From positions 62,001 to 126,000 of the forward strand of contig NZ_VEWK01000003.1 in assembly GCF_006376675.1 (NCBI RefSeq): a stretch of DNA of 64,000 nucleotides, in the 5' to 3' direction. A program made the translations under genes and the position numbers. The notes below the pieces were generated by a model. It saw only the letters and a list, made by a program, of their open reading frames with translations. It had not been told where the DNA came from and ran no database searches. The stretch comes from Brucella pecoris. GTDB taxonomy: Bacteria; Pseudomonadota; Alphaproteobacteria; Rhizobiales; Rhizobiaceae. Of the stretch, positions 54,591 through 63,848 are shown in pieces. How positions within the stretch are numbered: the first letter of the stretch is position 1; every line of letters begins with the position of its first letter.

Positions 54591-55823
54591 CACCAGCGTC
54601 GCCACGGCTTCAACATGTGGCGACCAGAGGAACTGGTCAATCGGCGTGACGCGTGTGACGCGATAGCCGCCCTTCACCAGAATGGCCAGATCGCGGACCA
54701 AGGTCACCGGATTGCACGAAACCGCGACAACCTTCTCCACCTTGGATTTTGCCAGTTCAAGCGCCTGTTCTTCAGCACCCGCACGCGGCGGATCGAAAAC
54801 GACGGCGTTATAAGGCAGCAGTTCCTTCGGCATCAGCGGCCGGCGGAACAAGTCGCGGCGTTCGACCGAAACGGGCTTCAAGCCCTGCACATGCCGCACG
54901 CCACGATCAAGAGCCGCCAAGGCCAGCGCGTCGTTTTCAACGGCATGGACCGCGCTCTTTTCCGCAATCCGCAGCGCAAATGTGCCAACACCGCAGAACA
55001 GGTCCGCGACACGCTTGGCCTTGCCGACATGATCCAGCACCAGCCGCACCATTGCCTCCTCGGCATCAACCGTTGCCTGCAAGAAGCAACCGGGCGGAAC
55101 CGGAACCGGCACCTTGCCGAAATGGATGAGCGGCTTTTTCGGCTCAACGATGATTTCGCCCTCATGCGAAAGGCGAGCAAAGCTCTTTTTCATGACAAGC
55201 GCGGTCAGTGCGCGCCGTTGATCGTCACTCAGCGTGCCGCAACCGCTTGCCGCAAGATCGAGGCCGGATTCCGTTAGTGTCGCAGCCAGCTTGAACGGCT
55301 TGGAACCGGGTGCAATCAAGGCCCCGACTTCACGCAGATCATCAAGTCGCGCAATGATCTCCGGAACGGTTACCGCACATTCGACGATATCGATGATTTC
55401 ATGACTAAGGTGACGGTTGAAGCCGAGCAACACGCCCTTCTCCGTCTTGCGTGCCGCAAAAACAGCGCGACGGCGTGTGCGCGGCTGGCAAGCCACCAGA
55501 GGAGCCACCTCCGTGTCGATCCCCCTGCCCTTGAGCGCGGAGACAACCAGTTCGCGCTTCCACAGACGATAGGGTTCATCCTGCCAGTGTTGCAGCGCGC
55601 AGCCACCGCAATCCTCGAAATGCTGGCAGGCAGGCGCCTGCCGCTCAGGCGATGTTTCGAGGAGTGCCATGACCGTCGCCCGATTCTTGTCGCGCGCAAC
55701 ATTGGCCACTTCGCCCGGCAGCGTGAAAGGCACATAAATCTGGCCATCAGGAAGGTTGGCGACGCCATCGCCGCCCGCACCAATCGAGCGGATTGTGATT
55801 TGCCCCATTGTCTGGGTTGTCAT
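54582..55823 (-). CDS. RlmD/TrmA-type SAM-dependent RNA (uracil-C5) methyltransferase
   Basis: A 413-residue methyltransferase of the RumA/TrmA group. An N-terminal TRAM-like domain (ITIRSIGAGGDGVANLPDGQIYVPFTLPGE) is followed by Fe-S cysteines (CQHFEDCGGCALQHW), then the SAM domain with DLFCGVGTFALRIAEK and VFDPPRAGAEEQA, and the catalytic cysteine in VVAVSCNPVTLVRDLAIL. The target is probably 23S rRNA uridine. Its ATG overlaps the TlyA stop by 4 bases. The stop codon comes from the adjacent palindromic repeat. Confidence 0.93.
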   Translation of the reverse strand: MTTQTMGQITIRSIGAGGDGVANLPDGQIYVPFTLPGEVANVARDKNRATVMALLETSPERQAPACQHFEDCGGCALQHWQDEPYRLWKRELVVSALKGRGIDTEVAPLVACQPRTRRRAVFAARKTEKGVLLGFNRHLSHEIIDIVECAVTVPEIIARLDDLREVGALIAPGSKPFKLAATLTESGLDLAASGCGTLSDDQRRALTALVMKKSFARLSHEGEIIVEPKKPLIHFGKVPVPVPPGCFLQATVDAEEAMVRLVLDHVGKAKRVADLFCGVGTFALRIAEKSAVHAVENDALALAALDRGVRHVQGLKPVSVERRDLFRRPLMPKELLPYNAVVFDPPRAGAEEQALELAKSKVEKVVAVSCNPVTLVRDLAILVKGGYRVTRVTPIDQFLWSPHVEAVATLVKR

Positions 55824-56581
55824 CGATCTTTCTTTCCTGCCAGGAGATATTCACGATTGCCATCGCCACCTTCAATGGGCGATGGGCAAAGGCCGAGCGC
55901 GCGCCAGCCAGCTTGCGTCTCCAGCCATGATCTCAGTTCTTCTGCTATGCGTTCGCCATCTTTCGGATCACGCAGAATGCCGCCCTTGCCGATAGCCTCG
56001 CGGCCCGCTTCAAACTGCGGCTTTACGAGAAGCGCGCAGATAGCACCTTTTTGCGCAAAGGCCAATGCCGGAGGCAAGGCGAGTTTCAGCGAAATGAAAC
56101 TCACATCCGAAACCACGCAATCGATTTCGCGTCCATCCAGATGGATAAGTTCCAGCGCACGAGCGTTGATCCCTTCCTTATTCGTGACGCGGGGATCGGT
56201 GCGCAGGGTCTCGTGCAACTGGTCGTGGCCGACATCAATGGCAAGAACATGGTTCGCGCCGCGCTCCAGCAGAACTTGGCAAAAGCCGCCTGTCGAGGCC
56301 CCAATATCGAGCGCCGTGCACCCTTTCACATCAAGATCGAAATGGTCGAGCGCCGCGATAAGCTTCAGGGCAGCGCGGGAAACATAGGCGCTTGCCGGAT
56401 CATCCACGGCGATCTTTACGGTGCGCAGAACCGTCTGGCCCGGCTTGGTGACAGGCTTGCCGTCCACCTTGACCGTACCGCGCTGGATCGCATCGCGCGC
56501 CCGCGAACGCGTTGCAAACAACCCAAGCTCCACCAGTAGCTGATCGAGCCGCAGGTTCTTGTCGCTCGTTTCCCCACCCAT
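55820..56581 (-). CDS. TlyA family RNA methyltransferase
   Basis: A 253-residue protein with an N-terminal S4 RNA-binding domain (RLDQLLVELGLFATRSRARDAIQRGTVKVDGKPVTKPGQTV) and an FtsJ-like methyltransferase domain (ALDIGASTGGFCQVLLERGANHVLAIDVGHDQL). The DCVVSDVSFISLKLAL and LVKPQFEAGREAIGKGG segments are typical of TlyA, which 2'-O-methylates 16S/23S rRNA in mycobacteria. It lies 3 bases after dxs and overlaps the next methyltransferase gene, a common dxs-tlyA arrangement. Confidence 0.93.
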   Translation of the reverse strand: MGGETSDKNLRLDQLLVELGLFATRSRARDAIQRGTVKVDGKPVTKPGQTVLRTVKIAVDDPASAYVSRAALKLIAALDHFDLDVKGCTALDIGASTGGFCQVLLERGANHVLAIDVGHDQLHETLRTDPRVTNKEGINARALELIHLDGREIDCVVSDVSFISLKLALPPALAFAQKGAICALLVKPQFEAGREAIGKGGILRDPKDGERIAEELRSWLETQAGWRALGLCPSPIEGGDGNREYLLAGKKDR

Positions 56582-56584
56582 CGG

Positions 56585-58501
56585 TCAGGCGCTAAATGGC
56601 GCTGCAACCGCCTCGCGGCCAAGAGCTGCAAACACCGCATGCACAATGCCTGTCCGGTCAAGACCGGCCTCGGCATACATGGCATCCGGCTTGCCGTGAT
56701 CCTGATAGGTATCCGGCAAGGTCAAGGCACGCACCTTGAGCCCACGATCAAGAAGGCCGTCAGTGGCGAGGAATTGCAGCACATGGGAGGCAAAACCGCC
56801 GACAGCGCCCTCCTCCACCATCACCAGCACTTCATGCTCGCGAGCCAGACGGCGGATCAGATCGTGATCGAGCGGCTTGGCAAAGCGCGCATCGGCAACC
56901 GTGGTCGAAAGACCGGCAGCACCCAGCTCATCAGCGGCAGCAAGGCATTCCTGCAAACGCGTTCCGAAGGATAGCAGCGCGACCTTCGTACCTTCGCGCA
57001 CGATGCGGCCCTTGCCGATTTCGAGCAATTGTCCGCGTTCCGGCAGGTCCACACCCACACCGTCGCCACGCGGATAGCGGAAAGAGATCGGGCCTTCATC
57101 ATATTCAGCGGCCGTGCGCACCATATGGCGCAGCTCGGCTTCGTCCGAAGCAGCCATCACCACGAAACCGGGGAGCGCTGCGAGGAAACCAGTGTCGAAG
57201 GAACCTGCATGGGTCGGGCCATCGGCTCCAACCAGACCGGCGCGATCGATGGGGAAGCGCACGGGCAGATTCTGGATCGATACGTCATGCACGACCTGAT
57301 CGTAGCCACGCTGCAGGAAGGTGGAATAGATCGCGCAGAACGGCTTGAAACCCTCACTGGCGAGACCGGCGGCGAAAGTCACCGCGTGTTGTTCGGCAAT
57401 ACCGACATCGAATGTGCGCTGCGGAAACACTTCACCGAAGAGATCAAGCCCGGTTCCCGATGGCATGGCGGCAGTGATCGCCACTATTCTGTCGTCATGA
57501 CGGGCTTCTTCGATCAGGCTCGTGCCGAAAATCTTGGTGTAGCTCGGCGCATTTGCAGGTGGCTTCGACTGCTTGCCCGTAATGACGTCGAATTTGTTGA
57601 CGCCGTGATACTTGTCGGCAGCAGCTTCCGCAGGCGCATAGCCCTTGCCCTTCTGCGTCACCACATGAATGAGCACCGGGCCTTCCTGCGTATCGCGCAC
57701 ATTTTTCAGGATCGGCAGCAGATGATCCAGATTATGTCCGTCGATGGGACCGACATAATAGAAGCCCAGCTCCTCGAACAGGGTGCCGCCGGTGAAGAAG
57801 GCACGCGCATATTCTTCCGATTTGCGGGCTTTGTCCTGCAGGAACTTCGGTAGTTTCTTGGCGACCTGTTTGGCGGCCTCGCGAACGCTGCGATAGGTCT
57901 TGCCGGAGACGAGACGTGCCAGATAGGCGCTCATGGCGCCGGTTGGCGGCGCAATCGACATGTCGTTATCGTTCAGGATGACGACAAGGCGGGCATCAAG
58001 CGCTCCGGCATTGTTCATCGCCTCATAGGCCATGCCTGCCGACATCGACCCATCGCCGATGACTGCAATCACATTGCGCTTTTCGCCCGAAAGATCGGAA
58101 GCGACCGCCATGCCGAGACCGGCGGAAATCGATGTCGATGAATGCGCCGCGCCGAAAGGATCATATTCACTTTCATTGCGCTTGGTGAAACCCGACAGGC
58201 CACCGGTCTGGCGCAATGTGCGGATACGGTCGCGGCGCCCGGTCAGAATCTTGTGCGGATAGGCCTGATGGCCAACGTCCCAGATGATGCGGTCATGCGG
58301 CGTGTTGAAGACGTGATGCAATGCCACCGTCAGCTCCACCACACCCAGTCCCGCGCCTAGATGCCCGCCGGTGGTCGAAACCACGTCAATCAACTCTGCA
58401 CGCAATTCCTGCGTGAGTTGTGGCAGATCGGATTCCGGCAATGCACGCAGGGCTTCCGGGGTCGGCGCCTTGTCAAGCAATGGGGTCATAGGTCGGGACA
58501 T
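56585..58501 (-). CDS. dxs: 1-deoxy-D-xylulose-5-phosphate synthase
   Basis: First enzyme of the MEP isoprenoid pathway; thiamine diphosphate-dependent, 638 residues. [37 protein letters not shown], the ThDP motif [18 protein letters not shown], and the transketolase-type [16 protein letters not shown] are intact, as is the GADGPTHAG region. Two in-frame ATGs (58501 and 58489) are possible; the first gives the usual MSRPMTPLL start. The product feeds IspH encoded at 15.8 kb. Confidence 0.98.
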   Translation of the reverse strand: MSRPMTPLLDKAPTPEALRALPESDLPQLTQELRAELIDVVSTTGGHLGAGLGVVELTVALHHVFNTPHDRIIWDVGHQAYPHKILTGRRDRIRTLRQTGGLSGFTKRNESEYDPFGAAHSSTSISAGLGMAVASDLSGEKRNVIAVIGDGSMSAGMAYEAMNNAGALDARLVVILNDNDMSIAPPTGAMSAYLARLVSGKTYRSVREAAKQVAKKLPKFLQDKARKSEEYARAFFTGGTLFEELGFYYVGPIDGHNLDHLLPILKNVRDTQEGPVLIHVVTQKGKGYAPAEAAADKYHGVNKFDVITGKQSKPPANAPSYTKIFGTSLIEEARHDDRIVAITAAMPSGTGLDLFGEVFPQRTFDVGIAEQHAVTFAAGLASEGFKPFCAIYSTFLQRGYDQVVHDVSIQNLPVRFPIDRAGLVGADGPTHAGSFDTGFLAALPGFVVMAASDEAELRHMVRTAAEYDEGPISFRYPRGDGVGVDLPERGQLLEIGKGRIVREGTKVALLSFGTRLQECLAAADELGAAGLSTTVADARFAKPLDHDLIRRLAREHEVLVMVEEGAVGGFASHVLQFLATDGLLDRGLKVRALTLPDTYQDHGKPDAMYAEAGLDRTGIVHAVFAALGREAVAAPFSA

Positions 58502-58603
58502 TAAAACAACCTGTTTCTGGTTAGGCTTTGTTGTCGGTATAACAGCAACGCGACGGGATCAAGCAGGGCGGGACATCGTGTCCTATGGTCCAGCTTGTTA
58601 TCT

Positions 58604-59524
58604 TCATTCAGGCAAAGGTATGAAATCCTTCTCGTCACCGGGCACGATATCAAAACGCCCGGTGCGCCATTCTTCCTTGGCCTGCTCTATCCTCTCCCGC
58701 GAAGAGGATACGAAATTCCACCATACATAGCGCTTCGAACCAAGCGCCGCGCCGCCAAAAAGCATGATATGCGCGCCTTCCGGCCCGGCCTGCACGATAA
58801 TATCGTCACCGAGACGAAACGCCAGCAAGCGATCCGGTGGAAACACTTCGCCGCCAATGCCGACATTTCCCTGCAGCGTATAGATAGCGCGTTCTTCGGC
58901 CACGGGCGGGATCGGAAAGCGCCCGTTCGGCGCTATGCGAATATCCGCATAAAGCGTATCGGCGTGCTGAATCACGGGAGACTTCACACCAAGCATGGAA
59001 CCCATGATCAGCCGACCGGAGAAATCACGGTCCTCCATCACCGGCAAATCCGGCGCATTGGTGTGAAAAAACTCAGGGCTGATTTCTTCCAGCGCATCGG
59101 GGAGTGCGAGCCAGGTCTGGATACCGGAAATTGATAATGGTCCGTTGCGTTCCTCTTCCGGAGACCGCTCGCAATGCACAATGCCGCGGCCTGCGGTCAT
59201 CAGGTTCACGTCACCGGGACGGATAACCATTTCAGTGCCAAGGCTGTCTCTGTGACGAATATGCCCGTCAAACAGATAGGTCACCGTCGAAAGACCGATA
59301 TGCGGATGCGGGCGCACATCCAGTGCATCACCATCCCGCAGAACAGCCGGTCCCATGCGATCGAAGAAAATGAACGGGCCCACCAGACGGCGACGTACCG
59401 TCGGCAAGGCTCGCCGCACTTCCAGCCCGCCAATGTCACTCGTGCGGGGAATGACCAGCGTTTCGATGCTGTCAACCGAGGTCTTGTCGCCAAGAACCGG
59501 ATCAGGACACGGAAAGAAACTCAT
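58604..59524 (-). CDS. Pirin family protein
   Basis: A 306-residue bicupin. The metal-binding region is [30 protein letters not shown] followed by [14 protein letters not shown] (the conserved histidines and glutamate of pirin). The C-terminal pirin domain ([33 protein letters not shown]-like) is complete. Bacterial pirins such as YhhW act as quercetinase or metabolic regulators; the role here is open. ATG 59524 is preferred because GGAG is placed about 9 bases upstream. Confidence 0.93.
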   Translation of the reverse strand: [306 protein letters not shown]

Positions 59525-59602
59525 GAAACGCAACTCCAGCCGTTGATCTACGGTGCTTATATAAGCGGTGGTTTCACTTTATCGAAACTATCCCCAAAAC
59601 AA

Positions 59603-59627
59603 AACCGCACCGACGAGCGGTGCGGTT
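59603..59627 (-). terminator. Terminator after the YidB-like gene
   Basis: AACCGCACCG (59603-59612) pairs with CGGTGCGGTT (59618-59627) around a 5-base loop; reading leftward it is followed by TTGTTTTGGGG. Confidence 0.8.
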
Positions 59628-59647
59628 CAATCATGATGTAAATCTCG

Positions 59648-60208
59648 TCAGCGTCCCTGCAACAGCTTCGAAAGCGTGCTGGCATCGGGAACTTGCCCGT
59701 TTGCGGTCAGCTTGTCCACCAGTCCCGGCAGAACCTGCGAAAGCTGGTTGAGAAGTTCCTGCTGGTCGATACCGGCATGCTGGGCGATTTCGCTCAGCGT
59801 TTTCTGGCCAAGCGCATCGCCGAGCTGACCCGGCTCGATCTGGTGATTATCGCCCTGACCGACCCAGGAATCCACTTTATCGCCAAGGCCAGCCTGTTTC
59901 AGTTGATCAAGGAGACCACCAAGTCCTCCGCCAAGAGAACCCGGAGCGGAGGGAGCCGCAGAGGCATTGCCAGCCGCCGCGCCGCCAAGCAGACCACCGA
60001 GTCCGCCAAGGATACCGCCGAGCAGGCCACCGCCTGCCTGCGACTGATCCGGCACAGGCACAGGCTGTGCCTGCGTAGCCGCCGTATCATCACTGCCACC
60101 CTTCAGCATCTTACCGATCAGCAGGGCGCCGAGCGCAATCAGAACCGGTTTCGCGAGGCTGCCGCCAGGAATCGGCGAATTGCCCGAGTTGTCGTCATAA
60201 CTTCCCAT
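59648..60208 (-). CDS. YidB-like protein (DUF937)
   Basis: A 186-residue protein. A hydrophobic helix (KPVLIALGALLIGKMLKGG) near the N-terminus is followed by a Gln/Pro linker, a Gly/Leu/Ala-rich low-complexity stretch (GGGLLGGILGGLGGLLGGAAAGNASA) and the DUF937 domain (GLGDKVDSWVGQGDNHQIEPGQLGDALGQKTLSEIAQHAGIDQQELLNQLSQVLPGLVDKLTANGQ). ATG 60208 is chosen; the upstream in-frame part is unlikely. Function unknown. Confidence 0.85.
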   Translation of the reverse strand: MGSYDDNSGNSPIPGGSLAKPVLIALGALLIGKMLKGGSDDTAATQAQPVPVPDQSQAGGGLLGGILGGLGGLLGGAAAGNASAAPSAPGSLGGGLGGLLDQLKQAGLGDKVDSWVGQGDNHQIEPGQLGDALGQKTLSEIAQHAGIDQQELLNQLSQVLPGLVDKLTANGQVPDASTLSKLLQGR

Positions 60209-60371
60209 CACACGATACTCCCTGTTATCCGATGCCAACGGTGCATTCGGTAAGTTAAAGTTAAATAGGTTTCCCAATTTGACAAGCATTATACCTTGCA
60301 AATTTTGTAGCAGTGTGAAAATTTCCTAAGTGCGTGATGCAAAAGTGTATTTACGCATCGGGAGATATTAG

Positions 60372-60632
60372 ATGTCTGTTATAAGCTGGATAATACTAGG
60401 CTTGATTGCCGGCTTCATCGGCAGCAAGATTGTCAATAAAAGTGGCCAGGGCATGTTTCTGGATATTGCTCTCGGCATTGTCGGCGCCATCATCGGCGGC
60501 GTCATTTTCACTTTCTTCGGCGCACAGGGCGTCACCGGCCTCAACATATACAGCCTGATCGTTTCCGTCATCGGCGCTGTCGTCGTGTTGTGGATCTACC
60601 ATGCCATCTCAGGCAAACGTTCCATCGGCTGA
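60372..60632 (+). CDS. GlsB/YeaQ/YmgE family stress-response membrane protein
   Basis: An 86-residue membrane protein with three hydrophobic helices (ISWIILGLIAGFIGSKIV, FLDIALGIVGAIIGGVIFTFFG, YSLIVSVIGAVVVLWIYHAI). The GlsB/YmgE pattern of Gly-rich helices with a charged loop (NKSGQG) is clear. The family is described as stress induced; molecular function is unknown. A GGGAG ribosome binding site precedes it, and a clean terminator follows. Confidence 0.9.
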   Translation: MSVISWIILGLIAGFIGSKIVNKSGQGMFLDIALGIVGAIIGGVIFTFFGAQGVTGLNIYSLIVSVIGAVVVLWIYHAISGKRSIG

Positions 60633-60650
60633 TATTATATCATGAAATTC

Positions 60651-60678
60651 AGGCTCCGGCTGGTCCGGAGCCTTTTTA
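60651..60678 (+). terminator. Terminator after the YmgE-like gene
   Basis: AGGCTCCGG (60651-60659) pairs with CCGGAGCCT (60665-60673) around CTGGT, followed by TTTTAATTC. Confidence 0.85.
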
Positions 60679-60705
60679 ATTCTGTTGTGGAAAGACCGCC
60701 AATTA

Positions 60706-60752
60706 GAGCGCATCCCGAAAAGTGTGAAACGGTTTTCGGATAAGGTGCGCGT
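60706..60752. repeat. Rhizobiales palindromic repeat, type A copy 2
   Basis: Nearly identical to 13689-13735 over about 45 bases, with GCGCATCCCGAAAAGTGTG and the complementary TTTTCGGATAAGGTGCGC arm. It directly precedes a type C element upstream of the DedA gene. Confidence 0.75.
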
Positions 60753-60765
60753 GAAAACAAATAGA

Positions 60766-60807
60766 TAGAGCATTTCCAATGATTCATGAAAAACAGGAAA
60801 TGCTCTA
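60766..60807. repeat. Palindromic repeat, type C, carrying the DedA gene ribosome binding site
   Basis: Perfect 12-base arms TAGAGCATTTCC (60766-60777) and GGAAATGCTCTA (60796-60807) with an 18-base loop. AGGAA in the right arm is the only candidate Shine-Dalgarno sequence for ATG 60808. A partial copy is seen near 51413-51424. Confidence 0.75.
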
Positions 60808-61326
60808 ATGAGTTTTCTGGAACCCTATATCGCCGCCTATGGCGCGCTGGCGCTTTTCTTCATCGTGTATTTTGAGTCTTTCGGCGCACCGTTACCGGGT
60901 GAAAGCGCCCTGATAGCAAGCTCGTTGCTTGCCCTGCATGGAACACTGAACATCGAAGTCGTGCTTCTGGCGGTCTTTGTTGGCGCGGTGCTTGGCGATT
61001 GTACGGGATATCTGATCGGCCGTTTTGGCGGGCGCCGCCTGCTTCTCAGATATGGGCATCTCGTGAAGCTCACGCCGGAACGGCTGGAGCAGTTCGAGAA
61101 ACTCTTCGATAGCAAGGGAATTTATGTTGTGGCGACTGCGCGTTTTGTCGTGCTGTTGCGGCAGCTCAACGGCATCGTCGCGGGTTCAATGAAAATGAAC
61201 CCGCTGCATTTTCTGGCAGCCAATATGATCGGCGCCGCAGGGTGGACGCTGGCCTGGGGCCTTGGCCCCTACATGCTGAGCGGCGTTCTGGCGCCTTATG
61301 TCACGCAGCTCAAATCATTAATTTAA
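60808..61326 (+). CDS. DedA family membrane protein
   Basis: A 172-residue inner-membrane protein of the DedA (SNARE-associated/VTT) family; members include undecaprenyl-phosphate flippases. The motif ESFGAPLPGESALIASSLLA, GDCTGYLIGRFGGRRLLLRYG and the second re-entrant region TARFVVLLRQLNGIVAGSMKMNPLHFLAANMIGAAGW are intact. It is shorter than most members at the C-terminus, with one less helix than usual. The start codon abuts a repeat that supplies the ribosome binding site. Confidence 0.9.
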   Translation: MSFLEPYIAAYGALALFFIVYFESFGAPLPGESALIASSLLALHGTLNIEVVLLAVFVGAVLGDCTGYLIGRFGGRRLLLRYGHLVKLTPERLEQFEKLFDSKGIYVVATARFVVLLRQLNGIVAGSMKMNPLHFLAANMIGAAGWTLAWGLGPYMLSGVLAPYVTQLKSLI

Positions 61327-61332
61327 TTGATT

Positions 61333-61587
61333 TTATTCGGGATCAAGCGGTTCGGTTCCGACCGGCTGACCGTCGCGGCCAATGCGAATCTTCTCCACCT
61401 TGTCCTCGGCCGATTTCAAAAGCGTATCGCAATGCTTCTTCAGGGCTTCGCCGCGTTCATAGATACGAATGGATTCCTCCAGCGGCACATCGCCCCGCTC
61501 CAGATCGTCGACGATCTTCTCGAGCTGCTTTAACGCATCCTCGAAGCTCATCACTGCAATATCGGGGTTGGACGGTTCGGTCACCAT
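61333..61587 (-). CDS. xseB: Exodeoxyribonuclease VII small subunit
   Basis: An 84-residue small subunit of exonuclease [58 protein letters not shown] is the conserved helical core. The large subunit XseA is not in the window. It starts 3 bases after the histone-deacetylase-like gene, so the two are co-transcribed. Confidence 0.96.
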   Translation of the reverse strand: MVTEPSNPDIAVMSFEDALKQLEKIVDDLERGDVPLEESIRIYERGEALKKHCDTLLKSAEDKVEKIRIGRDGQPVGTEPLDPE

Positions 61588-61590
61588 GAT

Positions 61591-62541
61591 TCATCCTTTC
61601 AACAGCCGCGTAATATGCGTAGACGCGGACTGCGACAAGCCCTCTAGATCATATCCACCTTCAAGCACACTCACTAGCCGGTGATCGCAGAACCTTTCCG
61701 CCCGTTCCATGAGTTTGCCTGTCGCCCAGTCAAAATCCGCTTCGTCGAGATTGAGCTCGGCCAGCGGGTCACGAAAATGAGCATCGAAGCCCGCCGAAAT
61801 AAGGATCAAATCTGGCCGGAAATTGTCCAAAGCGGGCAATACACGACTATTAAATGCCTCGCGGAATTCACGGCTCCCCGTATCGGGCGAAAGCGGCGCA
61901 TTGAAAATGTTGCCGACGCCGGTTTCATCCTTCGCCCCTGTGCCGGGATAAAGGGGAAATTGATGCGTCGAACAGAACAGGACGCTTGGATCGTCCTTGA
62001 AAATATCCTGCGTCCCGTTGCCGTGATGGACATCCCAATCCACGATTGCAACGCGTTCAGCGCCATGATGGCTCTGCGCATGGCGGGCTGCAATCGCAAT
62101 ATTGTTGAACAGGCAAAAGCCCATCGCGGTGGAACGCTCGGCATGATGTCCCGGCGGACGGGCAGCAACGAACGCATTGTTCGCCGCGCCGGAAAATACA
62201 TCGTCAACCGCCGCCGTCGCAGCACCGATGGCCGTCAGTGCGGCATCCATGCTTTTCGGACTGACATAGGTGTCGCCGTCGAGCTTCACCACCGGCGGCG
62301 GAGCTTCCTCGTCCGAGGGCGGTTTCGGTATTCCGGCGCGTATGGCTTCCAGATGTTTTTCAGGATGCGCAAGAAGCACGGCCGCCTCGTCGGCGCGTGG
62401 CGCTTCCACCCGATCGAGTCGATAGAAATCCGGCCCCTCCAGTTCACTCATCAACGCCCGGATACGATCCGGGCGCTCGGGATGGCCGGGCGGGGTCAGG
62501 TGTTCAAGATAGATCGGATGCCAGTAAAGCCGTGTCGTCAT
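61591..62541 (-). CDS. Histone deacetylase-like amidohydrolase (AcuC/HDAC family)
   Basis: A 316-residue zinc deacetylase. Active-site segments are ARPPGHHAERSTAMGFCLFNN (the double histidine), DWDVHHGNGTQDIF (metal-binding Asp and His) and SAGFDAHFRDPLAEL (metal-binding Asp). GGYDLEGLS near the C-terminus contains the catalytic tyrosine. Bacterial members deacetylate small amides, polyamines or acetyl-lysine proteins; the substrate here is not evident. ATG 62541 is chosen over the frame start at 62568. Confidence 0.94.
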   Translation of the reverse strand: MTTRLYWHPIYLEHLTPPGHPERPDRIRALMSELEGPDFYRLDRVEAPRADEAAVLLAHPEKHLEAIRAGIPKPPSDEEAPPPVVKLDGDTYVSPKSMDAALTAIGAATAAVDDVFSGAANNAFVAARPPGHHAERSTAMGFCLFNNIAIAARHAQSHHGAERVAIVDWDVHHGNGTQDIFKDDPSVLFCSTHQFPLYPGTGAKDETGVGNIFNAPLSPDTGSREFREAFNSRVLPALDNFRPDLILISAGFDAHFRDPLAELNLDEADFDWATGKLMERAERFCDHRLVSVLEGGYDLEGLSQSASTHITRLLKG

Positions 62542-62609
62542 AGATTCACTATAGCATCTCACCGGCACATGGCCATGACGACCATGTGCCCAATCTGTCT
62601 GATACGAAG

Positions 62610-63725
62610 TTAGATGATTTCGGTGCGGGCGATGTTGATGCCGAAACCTTCAAGGCCAACATAATGACGCTCGCGCGACGCCAGAAGCACAATCGACGTA
62701 ATGCCGAGATCCTTCAATATCTGCGCTCCGAGGCCGATCTGACGCCACTCTTCCTCGCGGGCAACCGCTTCGGCATGGCTTTCATGGTCGCTCTGGATCA
62801 CATCGCGAGCGCGAGTGTCGTGGTGATCCGAGCGTACGCCGACAGAGCCTTCGCGCAGATAAACCAGCACGCCCCGGCCTTCCTTGCCCATCTTTTCCAT
62901 GATGGCATCGAGATTGCTGCCACCCTTGCCGAAGACATCGTTCAGCACATCTTCGCGATGCAGACGGACCGGCACTTCCTCGCCGTCACGAATATCGCCA
63001 AACACAACAGCCACGTGCTGCATGGGTTCCCATGGCAGTTCGTAAGTGTAGGCATGGGCCGCACCTGCACAGGTCTTGACCGGCGCGTCGCCAACGCGCT
63101 TGACCAAAGTTTCCTTACGCTGGCGATAGGCGATGAGGTCGGCAACCGTGACCCGATGCAGCGTGTGCTTTTCGGCAAAGGCCTTCACATCCGGACCGCG
63201 CATGACGGAACCGTCATCGTTGACCAGCTCGCAGATGACGCCGATGGGCGGCAGATTCGCGAGCTTGCAGAGATCGACAGCGGCTTCCGTATGGCCGGAG
63301 CGCATCAAAACGCCGCCTTCGCGGGCAACCAGCGGGAAAATATGGCCGGGACGCACAAAGTCCGAAGCACCAGCATTTGGGTTCGCCAGATTGCGCACCG
63401 TCAATGTGCGATCTTCCGCCGAAATGCCGGTCGTCGTGCCATGGCGATAATCAACCGTTACAGTGAACGCCGTCGTGTGAGCGGATTCATTTTCGGCAAC
63501 CATCGGTGCGAGGTTGAGGCGCTTGGCTTCGTCGCGGGTCATCGGCGTGCACACGATACCGGACGTGTGGCGGACGATGAAGGCCATCTTTTCCGGGGTG
63601 CAATGCACGGCGGCAACGATCAGGTCGCCTTCGTTCTCGCGCCCGTCATCATCCATGACCACAACGATTTCGCCGCGTTCAAAAGCGCGAAGCGCATCCA
63701 CGACCTGTTTCTGATTATAGCTCAT
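62610..63725 (-). CDS. ribB: 3,4-dihydroxy-2-butanone-4-phosphate synthase with degenerate GTP cyclohydrolase II-like domain
   Basis: A 371-residue riboflavin synthesis protein. Residues 1-205 are a complete DHBP synthase: VVMDDDGRENEGDLI, FIVRHTSGIVCTPM, AEDRTLTVRNL and RPGHIFPLVAREGGVLMRSGHTEAAVDLCKLA. The rest resembles RibA, but the zinc-binding cysteines of GTP cyclohydrolase II are missing (VRLHREDVLNDVFGKGGSN), so that activity should be absent. This matches the RibBX type of rhizobia (from memory). AGAGG precedes the ATG. It follows aroC on the same strand. No FMN riboswitch fits in the 100-base gap. Confidence 0.94.
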   Translation of the reverse strand: MSYNQKQVVDALRAFERGEIVVVMDDDGRENEGDLIVAAVHCTPEKMAFIVRHTSGIVCTPMTRDEAKRLNLAPMVAENESAHTTAFTVTVDYRHGTTTGISAEDRTLTVRNLANPNAGASDFVRPGHIFPLVAREGGVLMRSGHTEAAVDLCKLANLPPIGVICELVNDDGSVMRGPDVKAFAEKHTLHRVTVADLIAYRQRKETLVKRVGDAPVKTCAGAAHAYTYELPWEPMQHVAVVFGDIRDGEEVPVRLHREDVLNDVFGKGGSNLDAIMEKMGKEGRGVLVYLREGSVGVRSDHHDTRARDVIQSDHESHAEAVAREEEWRQIGLGAQILKDLGITSIVLLASRERHYVGLEGFGINIARTEII

Positions 63726-63776
63726 TTCGACCTCTATATGTCAGGCAACCAACGGGCCCAATCGTCGGTCAGATAT

Positions 63777-63848
63777 GGCCAGTCTGGCCTAATTCAATCA
63801 AACGCGGCCAGTTTGGCCCCAAGTTATTCAGACGCGGCCAGTTTGGCC
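63777..63848. repeat. Three tandem 13-base palindromes, period about 29-30 bases
   Basis: GGCCAGTCTGGCC (63777-63789), GGCCAGTTTGGCC (63806-63818) and GGCCAGTTTGGCC (63836-63848), each able to form a 5-bp stem with a 3-base loop. The last copy is within the aroC coding end, so it looks like a partial tandem duplication of the aroC 3' end. Confidence 0.8.

Noticed and set aside
63726-63827. FMN riboswitch in front of ribB
   Set aside because: The gap is only about 100 bases, is occupied by tandem GGCC palindromes, and shows none of the conserved FMN-element segments.
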